A DNA stretch of 64,000 nt, from NCBI RefSeq assembly GCF_023822005.2, contig NZ_CP098806.1:3782001-3846000 (forward strand), written 5' to 3'. A program made the translations under genes and the position numbers. The notes beneath the pieces were generated by a model. That model made no database searches, was not told the origin of the DNA, and saw only the letters and a list, made by a program, of their open reading frames with translations. Shown here in pieces: positions 1-9,648 of the stretch. The stretch is from Dyadobacter fanqingshengii. Its GTDB lineage: Bacteria; Bacteroidota; Bacteroidia; Cytophagales; Spirosomataceae. Each line of letters begins with the position of its first letter. The first letter of the stretch is position 1.

Positions 1-2628
1 AAATTTGTCCATTTGCTTTTGCTGATCCGATTTAGCATTGATCGAAAACCGCTCTTTAACTGGAATTTCGTTGGCAATTTCCACATTCACCTCTTCTTCT
101 TTAAAGGCATTCAACAGATACGTTATACCCTCGGAAGTGCTCGCCAAAACCGTCGCAATCGCAACTTGCAGGTTCCTCGCTCCGCCAGCCATTTGTTTTT
201 TCAACATTTCAAAAACCGGGGTTGAAGGTTCCTGACCGATTAGCTCAGCCAGTTTCTCGCGCAACGCAGGAAGCTCAGCCGGATTGTTGAACAAATCTGC
301 CAACAATTTTCCGTTGGTTTCAGGATCAATGCGCATTAATGCAGCCGCAGCGGCGCTTCTTACAGCAGTTTCGAGCCAGGTCAGTTTTAAAATTCTTTGC
401 AAATCCGGCTCGTTTGATTTTAACTTATATTCCGCGGCTATATCAGCAGCCAAAACACGCTGAGAAACAAGCAATGCCGGGTTTTTGGCGGGTTTTTCCT
501 TCTTATCGGGAATGTTACTCAGGAACGACGTGGCCAATTTTGCCCCCCAGTCCTTCATTTTCTGCCCCGGTTCCGCACCGCTTTGTTTCACACCTGCGCG
601 AATGGTTTTATATAATGACAATTGCGTTTCATGCTCATTTACAAATTTTCTGTTGATCAGATCAATCGCCTGGTCCAGCTGATAAGGCAGCACATAACGC
701 CCGATATGTTCGAGATTTTTCACTAATATTTTGGAAGGCAAATCGTGACGAAGCGTGTAATCAAGCAGAAATGCTGCGGCAGAACTGGACGGAACATCCA
801 GCATGGCCCGCGTTAACAATGCCAGTTGCGGCTCATTCCAGGCCATGGCAGGCACACGCCACATCACACCCGGATTTCGCAGATTATTCCGCACACCAAG
901 GAGGGCCGTGTAGCGCAAATGAGTGTCCAGCGAATCTGTTGTCTCAAACAATTCCATTAGTGGCGCTAAATTTTCGGCATCTGGAAACCGCGTCAACACT
1001 TCGGCAGCACTGCGTTGAATAAAGGGATCATTGCTTTTTAAAGCCTTGATAACGAATGCTTTCTGCTTCTCAAATGAACTCTTATTTTCTCCCACGATTC
1101 TCAGCGCATGGATTTGGATCAATGCATTGTTGTGGTTTAATGCTTTTTCCAATGCTGTATTATCCAGTGCATTAAGCCTGTGCAAAATCCACAAACCGTG
1201 GATATAAGCCGTAGGATCAGCCGTGGCCAGCATTGTTTTTACGGGTTCGACTGCTTTGTTTTTCCAGGAATCTACGATCCGGTCGGCCACTTTCATCCGC
1301 GTGTTTATTTGGGGATGGGTTAATCCAACAAGCAGTTGTTCTATCGACGCCTTTGACCAATCGGTTACCGGCATATTGGCGTGCGGCTGATCTCCCTTAT
1401 AAGTGATTTTCCAGATTCTGCCGCTAACCCGGTCGCGCCCGGGATGGTTCAGCGCCACTTCGTAATGTCCGATGATGCGGTTATAAAAATCGGCAATGTA
1501 TAATGCGCCGTCCGGGCCAAGTTTCACATCAACGGGCCGAAACCAGGGGTCCTTGCTCATCAAAAACGGCTCTTCCTTCTTCGAAACGGGCGTTGTTCCA
1601 TTGTAAGTCATTGTATTCCGGTCGATGCGGCAGGTTACCACGTCTCCGGTGAAAAAGCTGTTTCTGTATGGTTCTGGAAAATGTGTCCCCGTGTAATACA
1701 CGAGCCCTGCGAGTGCGGTGGAGCCTAATTCATAGCTCATCATTTCCGGTGCGAAGCCCAGTCCGGCCGGTGCTTTTTTGCCGAAATGCGGATAATCGCC
1801 ACCGAAAATGAGCTGCGCAATGGGTTTTGTATGGCAATCAACCGAAAACAGATAACCCTTTTCATCAAATGCATAACCAAATGGATTCACCCTGCCGAAC
1901 GTCGTTTGCTCCACGCGGCTGCCATCCATTTTCACACGAAATGTATTTCCAGAAATCATTTTCACGGAATCGCCATCGGTTCCGGCAATATTGGAAGTGT
2001 TGGAGAAACCATGACAAACATGCAGCCAGCCATCATAACCGCGGATAATGTTGTTCACCATGCCATGCGTGTCCTTGTGCCCAAACCCACCCAAGAGCAC
2101 TTTTTTGCTGTCCGACTTGCCATCATGATCCGCGTCTTTGAAATAATAAAGATTGGGAATGCTGTATGCGATTGCGCCGTCGGAAACGGGCATTATGCCG
2201 ATTGGAATGTTGAGATTATCCTCGAAATGCGTGAATGTGTCTGCTTTACCGTCGCCGTTTTTATCTTCGAGGATCGTGATGCGGTCCTTACCATCACTCG
2301 TGCCGGCCGCGATGGGATATTCGGAAGATTGGGTAACCCAAAGTCTGCCGCGGTCATCGAATTCCATGTTCATGGGCTTGGTAATGTCCGGCTCGGAAGC
2401 ATACAATGTTATTTCGAACCCCGGCGGAAGCACAAACCCCAACTTTTCCTGCTCTGGCGTGCGAAATTCGGAAGTTCTGACGTGCTCTGCGTAAATGTCG
2501 TTTTTGCGATTCCTGGCAACCGTTTCGGAAGATTTGGCTACTTTTTGACGGGGAACGCCGCAGCCCTGGCCGAGCAAAATAGCAGCAAGAAGCAAAATTG
2601 CTTTTCTGGAAATTGAATACAATTTCAT
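1..2628 (-). CDS. PVC-type membrane-bound dehydrogenase / HEAT-repeat lipoprotein (3' end outside window)
   Basis: The reading frame enters from the left edge and starts with ATG at 2628, so the C-terminus is missing. The N-terminus is a lipoprotein signal (MKLYSISRKAILLLAAILL, then GQGC). Residues about 55-470 look like the six-bladed propeller of glucose/sorbosone-dehydrogenase-like PVC-type proteins (LPPGFEITLYASEPDI, GRLWVTQSSEYP, GPDGALYIADFYNRIIGH, HPGRDRVSGRIWKITY). The rest up to the edge is helical HEAT-like repeat. Family members often end in a cytochrome c domain with CxxCH, which would lie beyond position 1. Expected site is the periplasmic face of a membrane, oxidising a sugar-like substrate; that role is inferred. 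The next minus-strand gene upstream is 142 bp away. No frameshift is seen. Confidence 0.8.
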   Translation of the reverse strand, partial: MKLYSISRKAILLLAAILLGQGCGVPRQKVAKSSETVARNRKNDIYAEHVRTSEFRTPEQEKLGFVLPPGFEITLYASEPDITKPMNMEFDDRGRLWVTQSSEYPIAAGTSDGKDRITILEDKNGDGKADTFTHFEDNLNIPIGIMPVSDGAIAYSIPNLYYFKDADHDGKSDSKKVLLGGFGHKDTHGMVNNIIRGYDGWLHVCHGFSNTSNIAGTDGDSVKMISGNTFRVKMDGSRVEQTTFGRVNPFGYAFDEKGYLFSVDCHTKPIAQLIFGGDYPHFGKKAPAGLGFAPEMMSYELGSTALAGLVYYTGTHFPEPYRNSFFTGDVVTCRIDRNTMTYNGTTPVSKKEEPFLMSKDPWFRPVDVKLGPDGALYIADFYNRIIGHYEVALNHPGRDRVSGRIWKITYKGDQPHANMPVTDWSKASIEQLLVGLTHPQINTRMKVADRIVDSWKNKAVEPVKTMLATADPTAYIHGLWILHRLNALDNTALEKALNHNNALIQIHALRIVGENKSSFEKQKAFVIKALKSNDPFIQRSAAEVLTRFPDAENLAPLMELFETTDSLDTHLRYTALLGVRNNLRNPGVMWRVPAMAWNEPQLALLTRAMLDVPSSSAAAFLLDYTLRHDLPSKILVKNLEHIGRYVLPYQLDQAIDLINRKFVNEHETQLSLYKTIRAGVKQSGAEPGQKMKDWGAKLATSFLSNIPDKKEKPAKNPALLVSQRVLAADIAAEYKLKSNEPDLQRILKLTWLETAVRSAAAAALMRIDPETNGKLLADLFNNPAELPALREKLAELIGQEPSTPVFEMLKKQMAGGARNLQVAIATVLASTSEGITYLLNAFKEEEVNVEIANEIPVKERFSINAKSDQQKQMDKF

Positions 2629-2770
2629 TGGAAAAAACGTGAAAGAGGTGGTTTAGGAATTCGCCCGATTACTCGGCCTTATCATAAAAAACATTTCTCA
2701 CCCGTTTTTACTGCAAGTCCTCCCCGATGCCGACGGGTGCGTTGCGCCAAGGATACAACGCGGTCACCAT

Positions 2771-4030
2771 TTAGTGAAATGCTGAGGCAATGTCTTCCAG
2801 ACTTACGCCCAAAACCTTCTGCGAAATCGCTCCGAGTGTTTCCTTGCTGCCTTCAAAATGATAAGTCCGTTGGCGATGCGTGAGCGTTTCGCCTTTCTTT
2901 AAAGCTTTGGCCGGCGAGTTGGATTCGAGTTCGTAGAATGGGCCCATTTGCGTTCCGTCGGCCAGTCTTCCATCATTATAAGCATTCAATGCATCGCCAT
3001 CGTAAGGATCTTTGTGGATCTCCCAGGTTGATTTGAGATACTTTTCCGCTGCTTTGAGATCGTATTGAATAATGGTCAGAATGCCTTTTTCAGCATCGTA
3101 ACTTCCTGCAACATCACGGGCTGACTTGGGCGCAATGCCTATTTTGCTCCTGAATTTCCCATCGGCTTTGAGATAAACCGCTGAGCCTTTCACTGCAATG
3201 CGGTCAGCAGGGATTTTGCCGAAATAGTCGTCGGTTAGCAAAGGTTTTTTGGATAAATGAGTTGAAAACGGCGCGACGATCACCGTTTTTTCAGTCGGTT
3301 TAAACATTCCCAGAAGCCAGATTCCAAGCATCCCGGTTTCCGCTTTCCAGTCGGTGCCTTTGTTTGTAAGTGCATTAACAGACTCATAAGCAACCGATTT
3401 GCAGCCTTCGAGAGACGCAATGTTCAGTTCAGAAATGATCGCAGCTTTATCCAGCATTGAAATTTTGCGGTTTATTTCAATCACAAAAACGGTTCCGCTG
3501 TAATTCTCGATTGTTGCATCCGCACGGAAGCTGACCGAAGAACTATTCGTTTCCACGGCCTCATAAATGACCGTATCAATGATCGCGGGCGTTTGCCAGT
3601 TGGCAAAATCGAATGTTTGTCCTTTTTTGAAATAAACCGAAAACTGGCCGCCTTCGGGTGAAAGCCAAAAGCGCTCTTCTCCGCCAAATGCATTGATATG
3701 CGGCTGATTTACACCGCTTTCGATCAATTTGTAGTTGATCCAGCCGTAACTGTTGCCTTCACTTCCATTGGCCGTGCTGGTCATCACGCGTCCCTGATAT
3801 TCGGGAATGATAATGGCCTGGGCATCAGCATTATCCGGCGCTTGCAGGATCAATGCACTGTTATGTTTTTTCAAAAAGGCGACATCATAACCGAATGTGC
3901 CTTTTGCCTCATGATTTGTTTGCTCCAATGTTTTCTGATCGCTTTGGTTATTGCTCCGGCAAGCATTTAATGCAAAAACCGCCAGAATCAGTAAGGAAAC
4001 GGAAAGATGTTTTTGCATAAACAAAACCAT
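2771..4030 (-). CDS. Putative lipoprotein with galactose-mutarotase-like fold (DUF6786-like)
   Basis: About 419 residues. A lipoprotein signal is clear (KHLSVSLLILAVFALNAC). Two ATGs are possible: 4030, 6 bp after the stop of the upstream transporter gene and 8 nt downstream of GGGAG, and 4018 (MQKHLS). I chose 4030 for the spacing. The body is beta-rich, with segments such as HINAFGGEERFWLSPEGG and a C-terminal YELESNSPAKALKKGETLTH that recall the aldose-1-epimerase supersandwich fold. I associate it with the Bacteroidota family DUF6786, but from memory only. It sits directly behind a RhaT-type sugar permease, so a role in binding or converting a sugar in the periplasm is reasonable but unproven. 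No catalytic residues are assigned. Confidence 0.65.
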   Translation of the reverse strand: MVLFMQKHLSVSLLILAVFALNACRSNNQSDQKTLEQTNHEAKGTFGYDVAFLKKHNSALILQAPDNADAQAIIIPEYQGRVMTSTANGSEGNSYGWINYKLIESGVNQPHINAFGGEERFWLSPEGGQFSVYFKKGQTFDFANWQTPAIIDTVIYEAVETNSSSVSFRADATIENYSGTVFVIEINRKISMLDKAAIISELNIASLEGCKSVAYESVNALTNKGTDWKAETGMLGIWLLGMFKPTEKTVIVAPFSTHLSKKPLLTDDYFGKIPADRIAVKGSAVYLKADGKFRSKIGIAPKSARDVAGSYDAEKGILTIIQYDLKAAEKYLKSTWEIHKDPYDGDALNAYNDGRLADGTQMGPFYELESNSPAKALKKGETLTHRQRTYHFEGSKETLGAISQKVLGVSLEDIASAFH

Positions 4031-4035
4031 TAAAA

Positions 4036-5118
4036 CTACTCCCTCAAATAATTGCCGTATCCAACTATCAAAACAGATAACACAATGACCAAAATACCTG
4101 AAATGATCGTAGTGAGCGTTTTTTTGCTGATCCCGTTCCATTCTTTCAGGATCAACCCCCATGAGTTGGCGACCAGTATGATGAATGCCATGTGCAAAAT
4201 CCACGAGCTTGGACCATTGCCCAGCTTGCTCTCGCCCATGCCGTAAAAGAAAAACTGCAGGAACCAGGTTGTACCGGCGAGTGCCGAGAAAATGTAGTTA
4301 GATAGCAACGGCGTGCTGGAATTTGTGTAGTCACCAAATGTTTTGTTACGCGCGTTCAGAAGCATGCACCAAATAAAGTTGGTGGTTAAACCGCCCAAAA
4401 GGATCACAACATAGGTCACATTGTTTTGGAATAAAAACTCACCCTGATCGGGATTCAGCGCTTTCCAGGCTGCATTAGCTTCCTCTGCCATCACCTTACC
4501 CGCATCAATCCCGAATGCGAAACAAGCGCTTAACACGCCGGAAATGATCGAAACTGTCAACCCTAAGCCTATTTTGAATTCCGTTTTATCATCCGCAACA
4601 TATCCCGATTTTTTGAGATCCTTATCCTTCATCGCGCCGGCTTTTCCACAAATGATAATGCCGATCACGCAAACGAGCAAGCCTAGCAAAACCATTTGTC
4701 CCCAGCTGTTTGTAAACAAATCTGAGATTGTATCTTTTCCTGGTCTGGGTGAAAACTGATAGTAAACGGACGGGATTAATGCGCCGAAAACGGAGCAAAG
4801 CCCGAGAATAATGGAACTTCCGAGCGAGACGCCCAGATAACGAACTCCTAATCCGTAAGTTAGCCCGCCTATGCCCCACAAAACGCCAAAAATGTATGTT
4901 ATTAGTAAAATGCCTCCATCGGTGGAAGCGATGATGTCGGTGAAGCCCGGGATAGTCAAATATGCGGCTAGCGGCGGGACGATAAGCCAGGAAAAAAGCC
5001 CGCCGACGATCCAGTAGGATTCCCAGGCCCAGCCCTTGACTTGTTTGTATGGAATGTAAAAACTGCCGGAAGCAAAACCGCCAATAAAATGGAAAATTAC
5101 GCCGAGAAGAGCTTGCAT
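4036..5118 (-). CDS. RhaT-family sugar/proton symporter
   Basis: 360 residues with about ten hydrophobic segments and almost no soluble domain, matching L-rhamnose/H+ symporter (RhaT, drug/metabolite transporter superfamily) proteins in length and topology. The N-terminus (LLGVIFHFIGGFASGSFYIP, then YKQVKGWAWESYWI) is very typical of RhaT, as is the glycine-rich stretch GVLWGIGGLTYGLGVRYLG. It would import a sugar across the inner membrane with protons; rhamnose is a guess because no rhamnose-catabolic gene is nearby. It is followed after 5 bp by the mutarotase-like lipoprotein gene, suggesting co-transcription. The start at 5118 gives the family's usual N-terminus. Confidence 0.85.
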   Translation of the reverse strand: MQALLGVIFHFIGGFASGSFYIPYKQVKGWAWESYWIVGGLFSWLIVPPLAAYLTIPGFTDIIASTDGGILLITYIFGVLWGIGGLTYGLGVRYLGVSLGSSIILGLCSVFGALIPSVYYQFSPRPGKDTISDLFTNSWGQMVLLGLLVCVIGIIICGKAGAMKDKDLKKSGYVADDKTEFKIGLGLTVSIISGVLSACFAFGIDAGKVMAEEANAAWKALNPDQGEFLFQNNVTYVVILLGGLTTNFIWCMLLNARNKTFGDYTNSSTPLLSNYIFSALAGTTWFLQFFFYGMGESKLGNGPSSWILHMAFIILVANSWGLILKEWNGISKKTLTTIISGILVIVLSVLIVGYGNYLRE

Positions 5119-5166
5119 GAAAAATGAATTTTATCTTGTAAGAGCTTTTCTGCGGCTATCTACTTG

Positions 5167-7416
5167 CTAATTTGCTACCATCACTTTCCGCACCACGCGG
5201 CTGTTATCCGATTTCAATTCAATCAAATACAACCCTGCCGGCCAATATTCCGTGACGATTTCCTGCTCGATATTCGCATTCAGCTTTTGATCTCTGACGA
5301 TTTTCCGGCCGCTTACACTGATAATGTCAAACGTTGCTGATTTTGAGGACTTGATCTTTAAATAATTGGCAGCCGGATTTGGAAACACATTAACAAGCGG
5401 CCCCGTTAATGGTTCGTTGCCCGTAATGGTCACCGGGACAATGTTGGTCAACAACCTGAGTCCACCCGCATTGCTGCCGACGGCGATATCCGGCTTTTTA
5501 TCCCCATTATAATCGCCTGCTGCCAGTGCCAGATAATTGCCGAATGACGGCGCGGAGGCTTTTCCGTTCTGTTCCACGAGTAATGTTTCCCGCTCTGTCC
5601 ATTTACCCCAGTCGGCTCCGTGAAACAGGCGAATGTTGCCTGTGTGGTCTGCTGTAAGGACGTCTGCACGACCATCGAGATCAAAATCGGCCACGGCGAG
5701 TTGGGGCGAACGGCCTTCAAAGCTAATGGCAACACCCGCAAATGCGTCACTTTCCAGCTTGAATGTAAATTGCTTGCTGGTCCCGGTGTTGGTATAATAA
5801 TAAATATTGCCCTGAGTCTTACCCACGAGTAAATCCAGGTCGCCGTCGCCGTCCACATCGTAAAAATGGGGTGAATCGCCGGTTTGGGATTCGGTTGGCA
5901 TCGCGATCGTCACAGCATCAGCAAGATTCAGTTGCGCTGGCGCGCCTGCGGCCGCTTTGTTCGGAACATAGCGGTATTCCAGTTTTAATGTTGTGGTAGA
6001 AGTGGCTGCGAAACCGAGGTCGGTGACGCCATCGCCATTGAAATCAGCCCATTGCGGCTTAATGTTGTAAACGCCGAAGGCAGAAGCCAGATTAAGATAA
6101 TTTTCTGATTCGACTTCAAATGCGGGCGTTGTGTTATTTCCATTATTTTTCAAAAGCCAGAAACTGCCCTTAAAACCGTTTTGCCCGGGAATCCCGCCAG
6201 TTCCGATCAGCATATCCAGATCGCCGTCACCATCCATGTCGAAAAATGAAGGTGCTGCATTTTCACCGACGTCCAGCATCTGATCTTGTAAGAAGTTCTT
6301 TTTTATGAGTTTAAAATCCGGCTTTGTGTCAGTCCCCGTGTTTTGATAAAACCAGCCGGAAGATTTGAAATCGGTCAGGTTACCATCGTTGGAAGCCGTG
6401 TTAGGCGCAATGAGCAGGTCTTTTTTTCCATCAAAATCCACGTCTTCCATAAATGCGGCAGGGAAAATATGTAAAAGCACGGGGTTAACGGCTGGGTAAG
6501 TGTTGGTATAGGCTGTAAAATTACCGATCAAACCGCTTGCTGAATTGGTTAAAAATGAGATGTGCGTGTTGCTGACGTGACCTGCCAAAAGGTCCTTTTT
6601 GCCATCACCATTCAAATCCTGCAACAAAATAGAATTTCCCGCATGCATTTCGCGATTGCCGGAACTAACGGTCACCCCGCAATCCAGGCCGAACTCAAAA
6701 CCTTCGTCCGTGCCTTTATGAAAATTCCCCCAGCAGTCGCCGTTACGCTGAAAAACGGGGGTTTGCGAATTACCAAGGCTATCCGGCACGCCAAATGTCT
6801 CCACGCTCAGATTTTGGTGCAGCTCAATGTAGTTCCCCGAAAAATCGAAAAGCAACAGGTCCAGATCGCCGTCATCGTCCACGTCCACAATGCCCGGAAT
6901 GTCTGTTCCCGAGACCTGCAAATTGATATTGCCGGAAAACCCTTTGGTATAAAGCACTTCCTGCATTTGCCTGAATGTCCAGGACTGCCCTGTTTTTACC
7001 TGCCTGTAAACACTGATCCCTAATGATGTGCTCGTGAAAAGGTCCTTATTCCCGTCGCCATCGTAATCGGCGAGGATTATCCAGTTATCGGCTTTGGGAA
7101 AAAGCGATTCGTAATAGGGTGTGTGAATGAATGCCTTTTTGCCTGGATTCAGCGGGTCAGCTGCGGCCAGGAATGTGGTGATTTTGCTGTTTGTGCGATC
7201 ATAAACGACCATATCCTCGTCCGCATCATTGTTCAAATGCATTTTAAGGAACTGTGAAGCATTGAGTCCGCCGGCCCAGGGATTGGTCAGTTTTGCACCT
7301 TTGGAAGTTACGCTGGTCAGCGTGTCGATTTTAAACCATGACTTTTGCGAAAAAGCATTTGAAAGCGTTATAATGTAAAAGATGAAGAGGAAAAAGGAGG
7401 TAAATTTCGTTCGCAT
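5167..7416 (-). CDS. Secreted FG-GAP/VCBS repeat protein with T9SS sorting domain
   Basis: 749 residues from the ATG at 7416, which gives a clean signal peptide (MRTKFTSFFLFIFYIITLSN, then AFSQ). The frame is open further upstream, but that would overlap the divergent murF gene and mask the signal peptide. The body holds at least eight calcium-binding FG-GAP/VCBS motifs of the D-D-D-G-D type (DVDDDGDLDLLLFD, DMDGDGDLDMLIG, DVDGDGDLDLLVG, DFDLDGRADVL), predicting an integrin-alpha-like beta-propeller. The last 80 residues form a type A T9SS sorting domain (VNVFPNPAANYLKIKSS ... GLYLIELKSDN ... RKVMVAN). It should cross the outer membrane and be anchored on the surface or released. The ligand is unknown. 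Confidence 0.85.
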   Translation of the reverse strand: MRTKFTSFFLFIFYIITLSNAFSQKSWFKIDTLTSVTSKGAKLTNPWAGGLNASQFLKMHLNNDADEDMVVYDRTNSKITTFLAAADPLNPGKKAFIHTPYYESLFPKADNWIILADYDGDGNKDLFTSTSLGISVYRQVKTGQSWTFRQMQEVLYTKGFSGNINLQVSGTDIPGIVDVDDDGDLDLLLFDFSGNYIELHQNLSVETFGVPDSLGNSQTPVFQRNGDCWGNFHKGTDEGFEFGLDCGVTVSSGNREMHAGNSILLQDLNGDGKKDLLAGHVSNTHISFLTNSASGLIGNFTAYTNTYPAVNPVLLHIFPAAFMEDVDFDGKKDLLIAPNTASNDGNLTDFKSSGWFYQNTGTDTKPDFKLIKKNFLQDQMLDVGENAAPSFFDMDGDGDLDMLIGTGGIPGQNGFKGSFWLLKNNGNNTTPAFEVESENYLNLASAFGVYNIKPQWADFNGDGVTDLGFAATSTTTLKLEYRYVPNKAAAGAPAQLNLADAVTIAMPTESQTGDSPHFYDVDGDGDLDLLVGKTQGNIYYYTNTGTSKQFTFKLESDAFAGVAISFEGRSPQLAVADFDLDGRADVLTADHTGNIRLFHGADWGKWTERETLLVEQNGKASAPSFGNYLALAAGDYNGDKKPDIAVGSNAGGLRLLTNIVPVTITGNEPLTGPLVNVFPNPAANYLKIKSSKSATFDIISVSGRKIVRDQKLNANIEQEIVTEYWPAGLYLIELKSDNSRVVRKVMVAN

Positions 7417-7560
7417 CGTTGAGGAATAATCTATTAGTTTTGCGGTTCGTGCCGGCCGTCGCACTGGGGCGCCGGGCAACTGGCACCGCGCGGGCTTGCT
7501 TAACTTGGTTTTAAACCTAACGAAATAAGCGCTTATAACTTTATATTGAATCAGGATTTC

Positions 7561-8865
7561 ATGTATACTTCGACCGAAACGCTCCATAACCACTTTCAAA
7601 ACAGTACCGCCATCTCCACCGACACCCGCAAAATCAGCGAGGGTTGTCTGTTTTTCGCGTTAAAAGGCGATAATTTTGACGGCAATCAATACGCAGCGGA
7701 AGCATTAAGCAAAGGCGCCGCTTATGCCGTGGTGGACAATGCGGAAATGGTTGCTAATGAGCGTTTTTTGCTGGTGGAAAATGCGCTGGAAGCATTGCAG
7801 GACCTGGCCAGGCATCACCGCAAAACTTTTACTTTCCCGGTGATCGCATTAACTGGCTCTAATGGAAAAACCACCACGAAGGAGCTGATTGCGAAGGTGT
7901 TATCTATGAAATACAACACATATGCAACCAAAGGAAACCTGAACAACCACATTGGCGTGCCATTAACGATCCTGTCCATTGACCCTGCCAGACACGAAAT
8001 GGCGGTCATTGAAATGGGCGCGAACCATCAGCAGGAAATTGCTTTGCTAAGCACCATTGCTATTCCTACGCACGGACTGATCACCAACATTGGCAAGGCG
8101 CATCTCGAAGGTTTCGGGGGAATAGCTGGCATTATGAAGGGCAAGGGCGAACTTTTCGATTTTCTTTCCAAAAAGAAGGGCACTGTTTTCGTGAATACCA
8201 AAGATGACGTGATCATGGAAATGGCCAGCAAGCGCCGGGCATTTGGTGAAATCGTCTTTTATTGCTCGGATAACAGTGCGGTAAATCCTGTTTTGGTGCA
8301 GGAAAGTCCTTTTGTAGTTTATCAAAACAATGGGAAAACGGTTTCTACACAACTGCCAGGCGGCTACAACTTTGACAACATGTGCGCTGCGCTGGCGATC
8401 GGAAAGCATTTCGGTGTGGAAGACAGTGATGCCAATGAGGCCGTTGCGACTTACAAACCGGATAATAACCGTTCGCAAATCGTTAAAAAAGGGAGCAATA
8501 CGGTGATTATGGATGCTTATAATGCTAATCCATCCTCTATGTCGGCTGCCGTTGCCAACTTTGCCAGCATTGACGCACCACGGAAAATGCTGATCCTGGG
8601 CGATATGTTTGAGCTGGGCGAAGCCGCCCCGGCAGAGCATCTGGCTTTGGGGGAACAGATCGCAAAACATAAGTTTGATATCGTGATCCTGGCGGGCCAG
8701 CTCATGCAGCACGCATTGCCTGCGTTGCCAAAAGCTTACTATTTCCCCGACAAATTTTCGCTGCACAACTGGGTTATGGACAACCCGCAAGAAAATACAT
8801 ACATATTAATTAAAGGATCACGCGGCATGGCGCTGGAAACGGTGCTGAACCTGATGCCGGAGTGA
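7561..8865 (+). CDS. murF: UDP-N-acetylmuramoyl-tripeptide--D-alanyl-D-alanine ligase
   Basis: 434 residues. MurF adds D-Ala-D-Ala to UDP-MurNAc-tripeptide in the cytoplasm, the last cytoplasmic step of peptidoglycan precursor synthesis. The Mur-ligase ATP loop is present (ALTGSNGKTTTKELI, near residue 100), followed by the substrate and Mg site (KGNLNNHIGVPLTIL, EMGANHQQEI) and the C-terminal domain with DAYNANPSSM and LGDMFELG, both signatures of MurF. I chose ATG 7561 over an in-frame TTG at 7546 because AGGA lies just upstream and the product then matches the family's length. It is divergent from the FG-GAP gene. No other cell-wall gene lies nearby. Confidence 0.95.
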   Translation: MYTSTETLHNHFQNSTAISTDTRKISEGCLFFALKGDNFDGNQYAAEALSKGAAYAVVDNAEMVANERFLLVENALEALQDLARHHRKTFTFPVIALTGSNGKTTTKELIAKVLSMKYNTYATKGNLNNHIGVPLTILSIDPARHEMAVIEMGANHQQEIALLSTIAIPTHGLITNIGKAHLEGFGGIAGIMKGKGELFDFLSKKKGTVFVNTKDDVIMEMASKRRAFGEIVFYCSDNSAVNPVLVQESPFVVYQNNGKTVSTQLPGGYNFDNMCAALAIGKHFGVEDSDANEAVATYKPDNNRSQIVKKGSNTVIMDAYNANPSSMSAAVANFASIDAPRKMLILGDMFELGEAAPAEHLALGEQIAKHKFDIVILAGQLMQHALPALPKAYYFPDKFSLHNWVMDNPQENTYILIKGSRGMALETVLNLMPE

Positions 8866-8869
8866 GTTT

Positions 8870-8900
8870 TATAATTTAAGTAATTATTAGTTAAATTATA
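8870..8900. repeat. AT-only inverted repeat downstream of murF
   Basis: Arms TATAATTTAA (8870-8879) and TTAAATTATA (8891-8900) are perfect 10-bp complements around an 11-nt centre. The absence of G or C argues against a strong terminator. It begins 5 bp after the murF stop and about 185 bp before the peroxiredoxin gene. It could be an operator or a weak terminator; the sequence does not decide. Confidence 0.4.
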
Positions 8901-9013
8901 TCGGCCGAATTTATCACACTATTGATAAAATTGATAAATATCAGTTCTTGATAAATAAAATCAAATTCATTTGATTAAAACAACACTTTCCTTATATAAT
9001 ACCAGGTCCAAAG

Positions 9014-9044
9014 TTGTCTTGTGCAAGCGCTGGTTGTAGTTTTG
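9014..9044 (+). promoter_or_regulatory. Bacteroidota-type promoter for the peroxiredoxin operon
   Basis: TTG at 9014-9016, a 20-nt spacer, then TAGTTTTG at 9037-9044 fits the Bacteroidota sigma-A consensus (TTG or TTTG, about 19-21 nt, TAnnTTTG). Transcription would start near 9050, leaving a leader of about 35 nt before the ATG at 9085. The region just upstream (8915-8965) contains three copies of TTGATAAA, which could be regulator contacts. Confidence 0.6.
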
Positions 9045-9084
9045 TAACATTAAAAATGTACAAATTATAAACCAACGCACAATC

Positions 9085-9636
9085 ATGTCAAATAGGATTT
9101 TATCCGTGGGATCTACCTTCCCAGCATTTAAAAAAACGTCAGTTGTTTCGCTTGAAAAAGGCAATGAATTCTACGATATTACCTCAGAAGATCACAAAAA
9201 CGCTGAAAAGTGGATGGTAATGTTCTGGTGGCCAAAGGATTTCACTTTTGTATGCCCTACCGAAATTGCTGAGTTCGGAAAACACGTTGAAGACTTCGCA
9301 GACCGCGACACTATGCTGATCGGTGCTTCTACCGACAGTGAATTTGTTCACCTTGCTTGGAGAAAAAACCACGACGATCTGCGTGACCTGCAATTCCCCA
9401 TGCTGGCCGACACTTCTAAATCGCTTGCAGAAGAATTGGGTATTCTTGAAGCAAACGAAAAAATCGCTTACCGCGTAACTTACATCGTTGATCCACAAGG
9501 CGTTATTCGTTGGGTAAGTGTGAATGATCTTTCGGTTGGCCGTAATGTTGGTGAAGTAATCCGCGTTTTGGATGCTTTGCAAACAGACGAACTTTGCCCT
9601 TGCAACTGGGTTAAAGGTGAAGCAACATTAGCTTAA
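9085..9636 (+). CDS. Peroxiredoxin (AhpC/TSA family)
   Basis: 183 residues. It reduces hydrogen peroxide and organic hydroperoxides in the cytoplasm through a peroxidatic cysteine, Cys57 in FTFVCPTE. The thioredoxin-fold segments expected of AhpC are present (MLIGASTDSEFVHLAWR, FPMLADTSKSLAEELGI, TYIVDPQGVIRWVSVND). The C-terminus carries a C-x-C pair (CPCNW, Cys171/Cys173) as in the mycobacterial-type AhpC proteins that work with AhpD rather than AhpF. This fits the next gene, 12 bp downstream, which encodes an AhpD-like protein. A promoter-like sequence lies just upstream. The symbol ahpC would be reasonable but is not proven for this subfamily. Confidence 0.92.
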   Translation: MSNRILSVGSTFPAFKKTSVVSLEKGNEFYDITSEDHKNAEKWMVMFWWPKDFTFVCPTEIAEFGKHVEDFADRDTMLIGASTDSEFVHLAWRKNHDDLRDLQFPMLADTSKSLAEELGILEANEKIAYRVTYIVDPQGVIRWVSVNDLSVGRNVGEVIRVLDALQTDELCPCNWVKGEATLA

Positions 9637-9648
9637 TCACAACCAGAA

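Noticed and set aside
1786..2616. Long plus-strand open frame (276 codons) opposite the propeller/HEAT gene
   Set aside because: It lies antisense to a frame with clear domain motifs, its translation has no recognisable domain, and long antisense frames are common opposite such coding sequence.
8047..8790. Minus-strand open frame of 247 codons inside murF
   Set aside because: It is antisense to well-conserved MurF sequence and its predicted protein has no family features.
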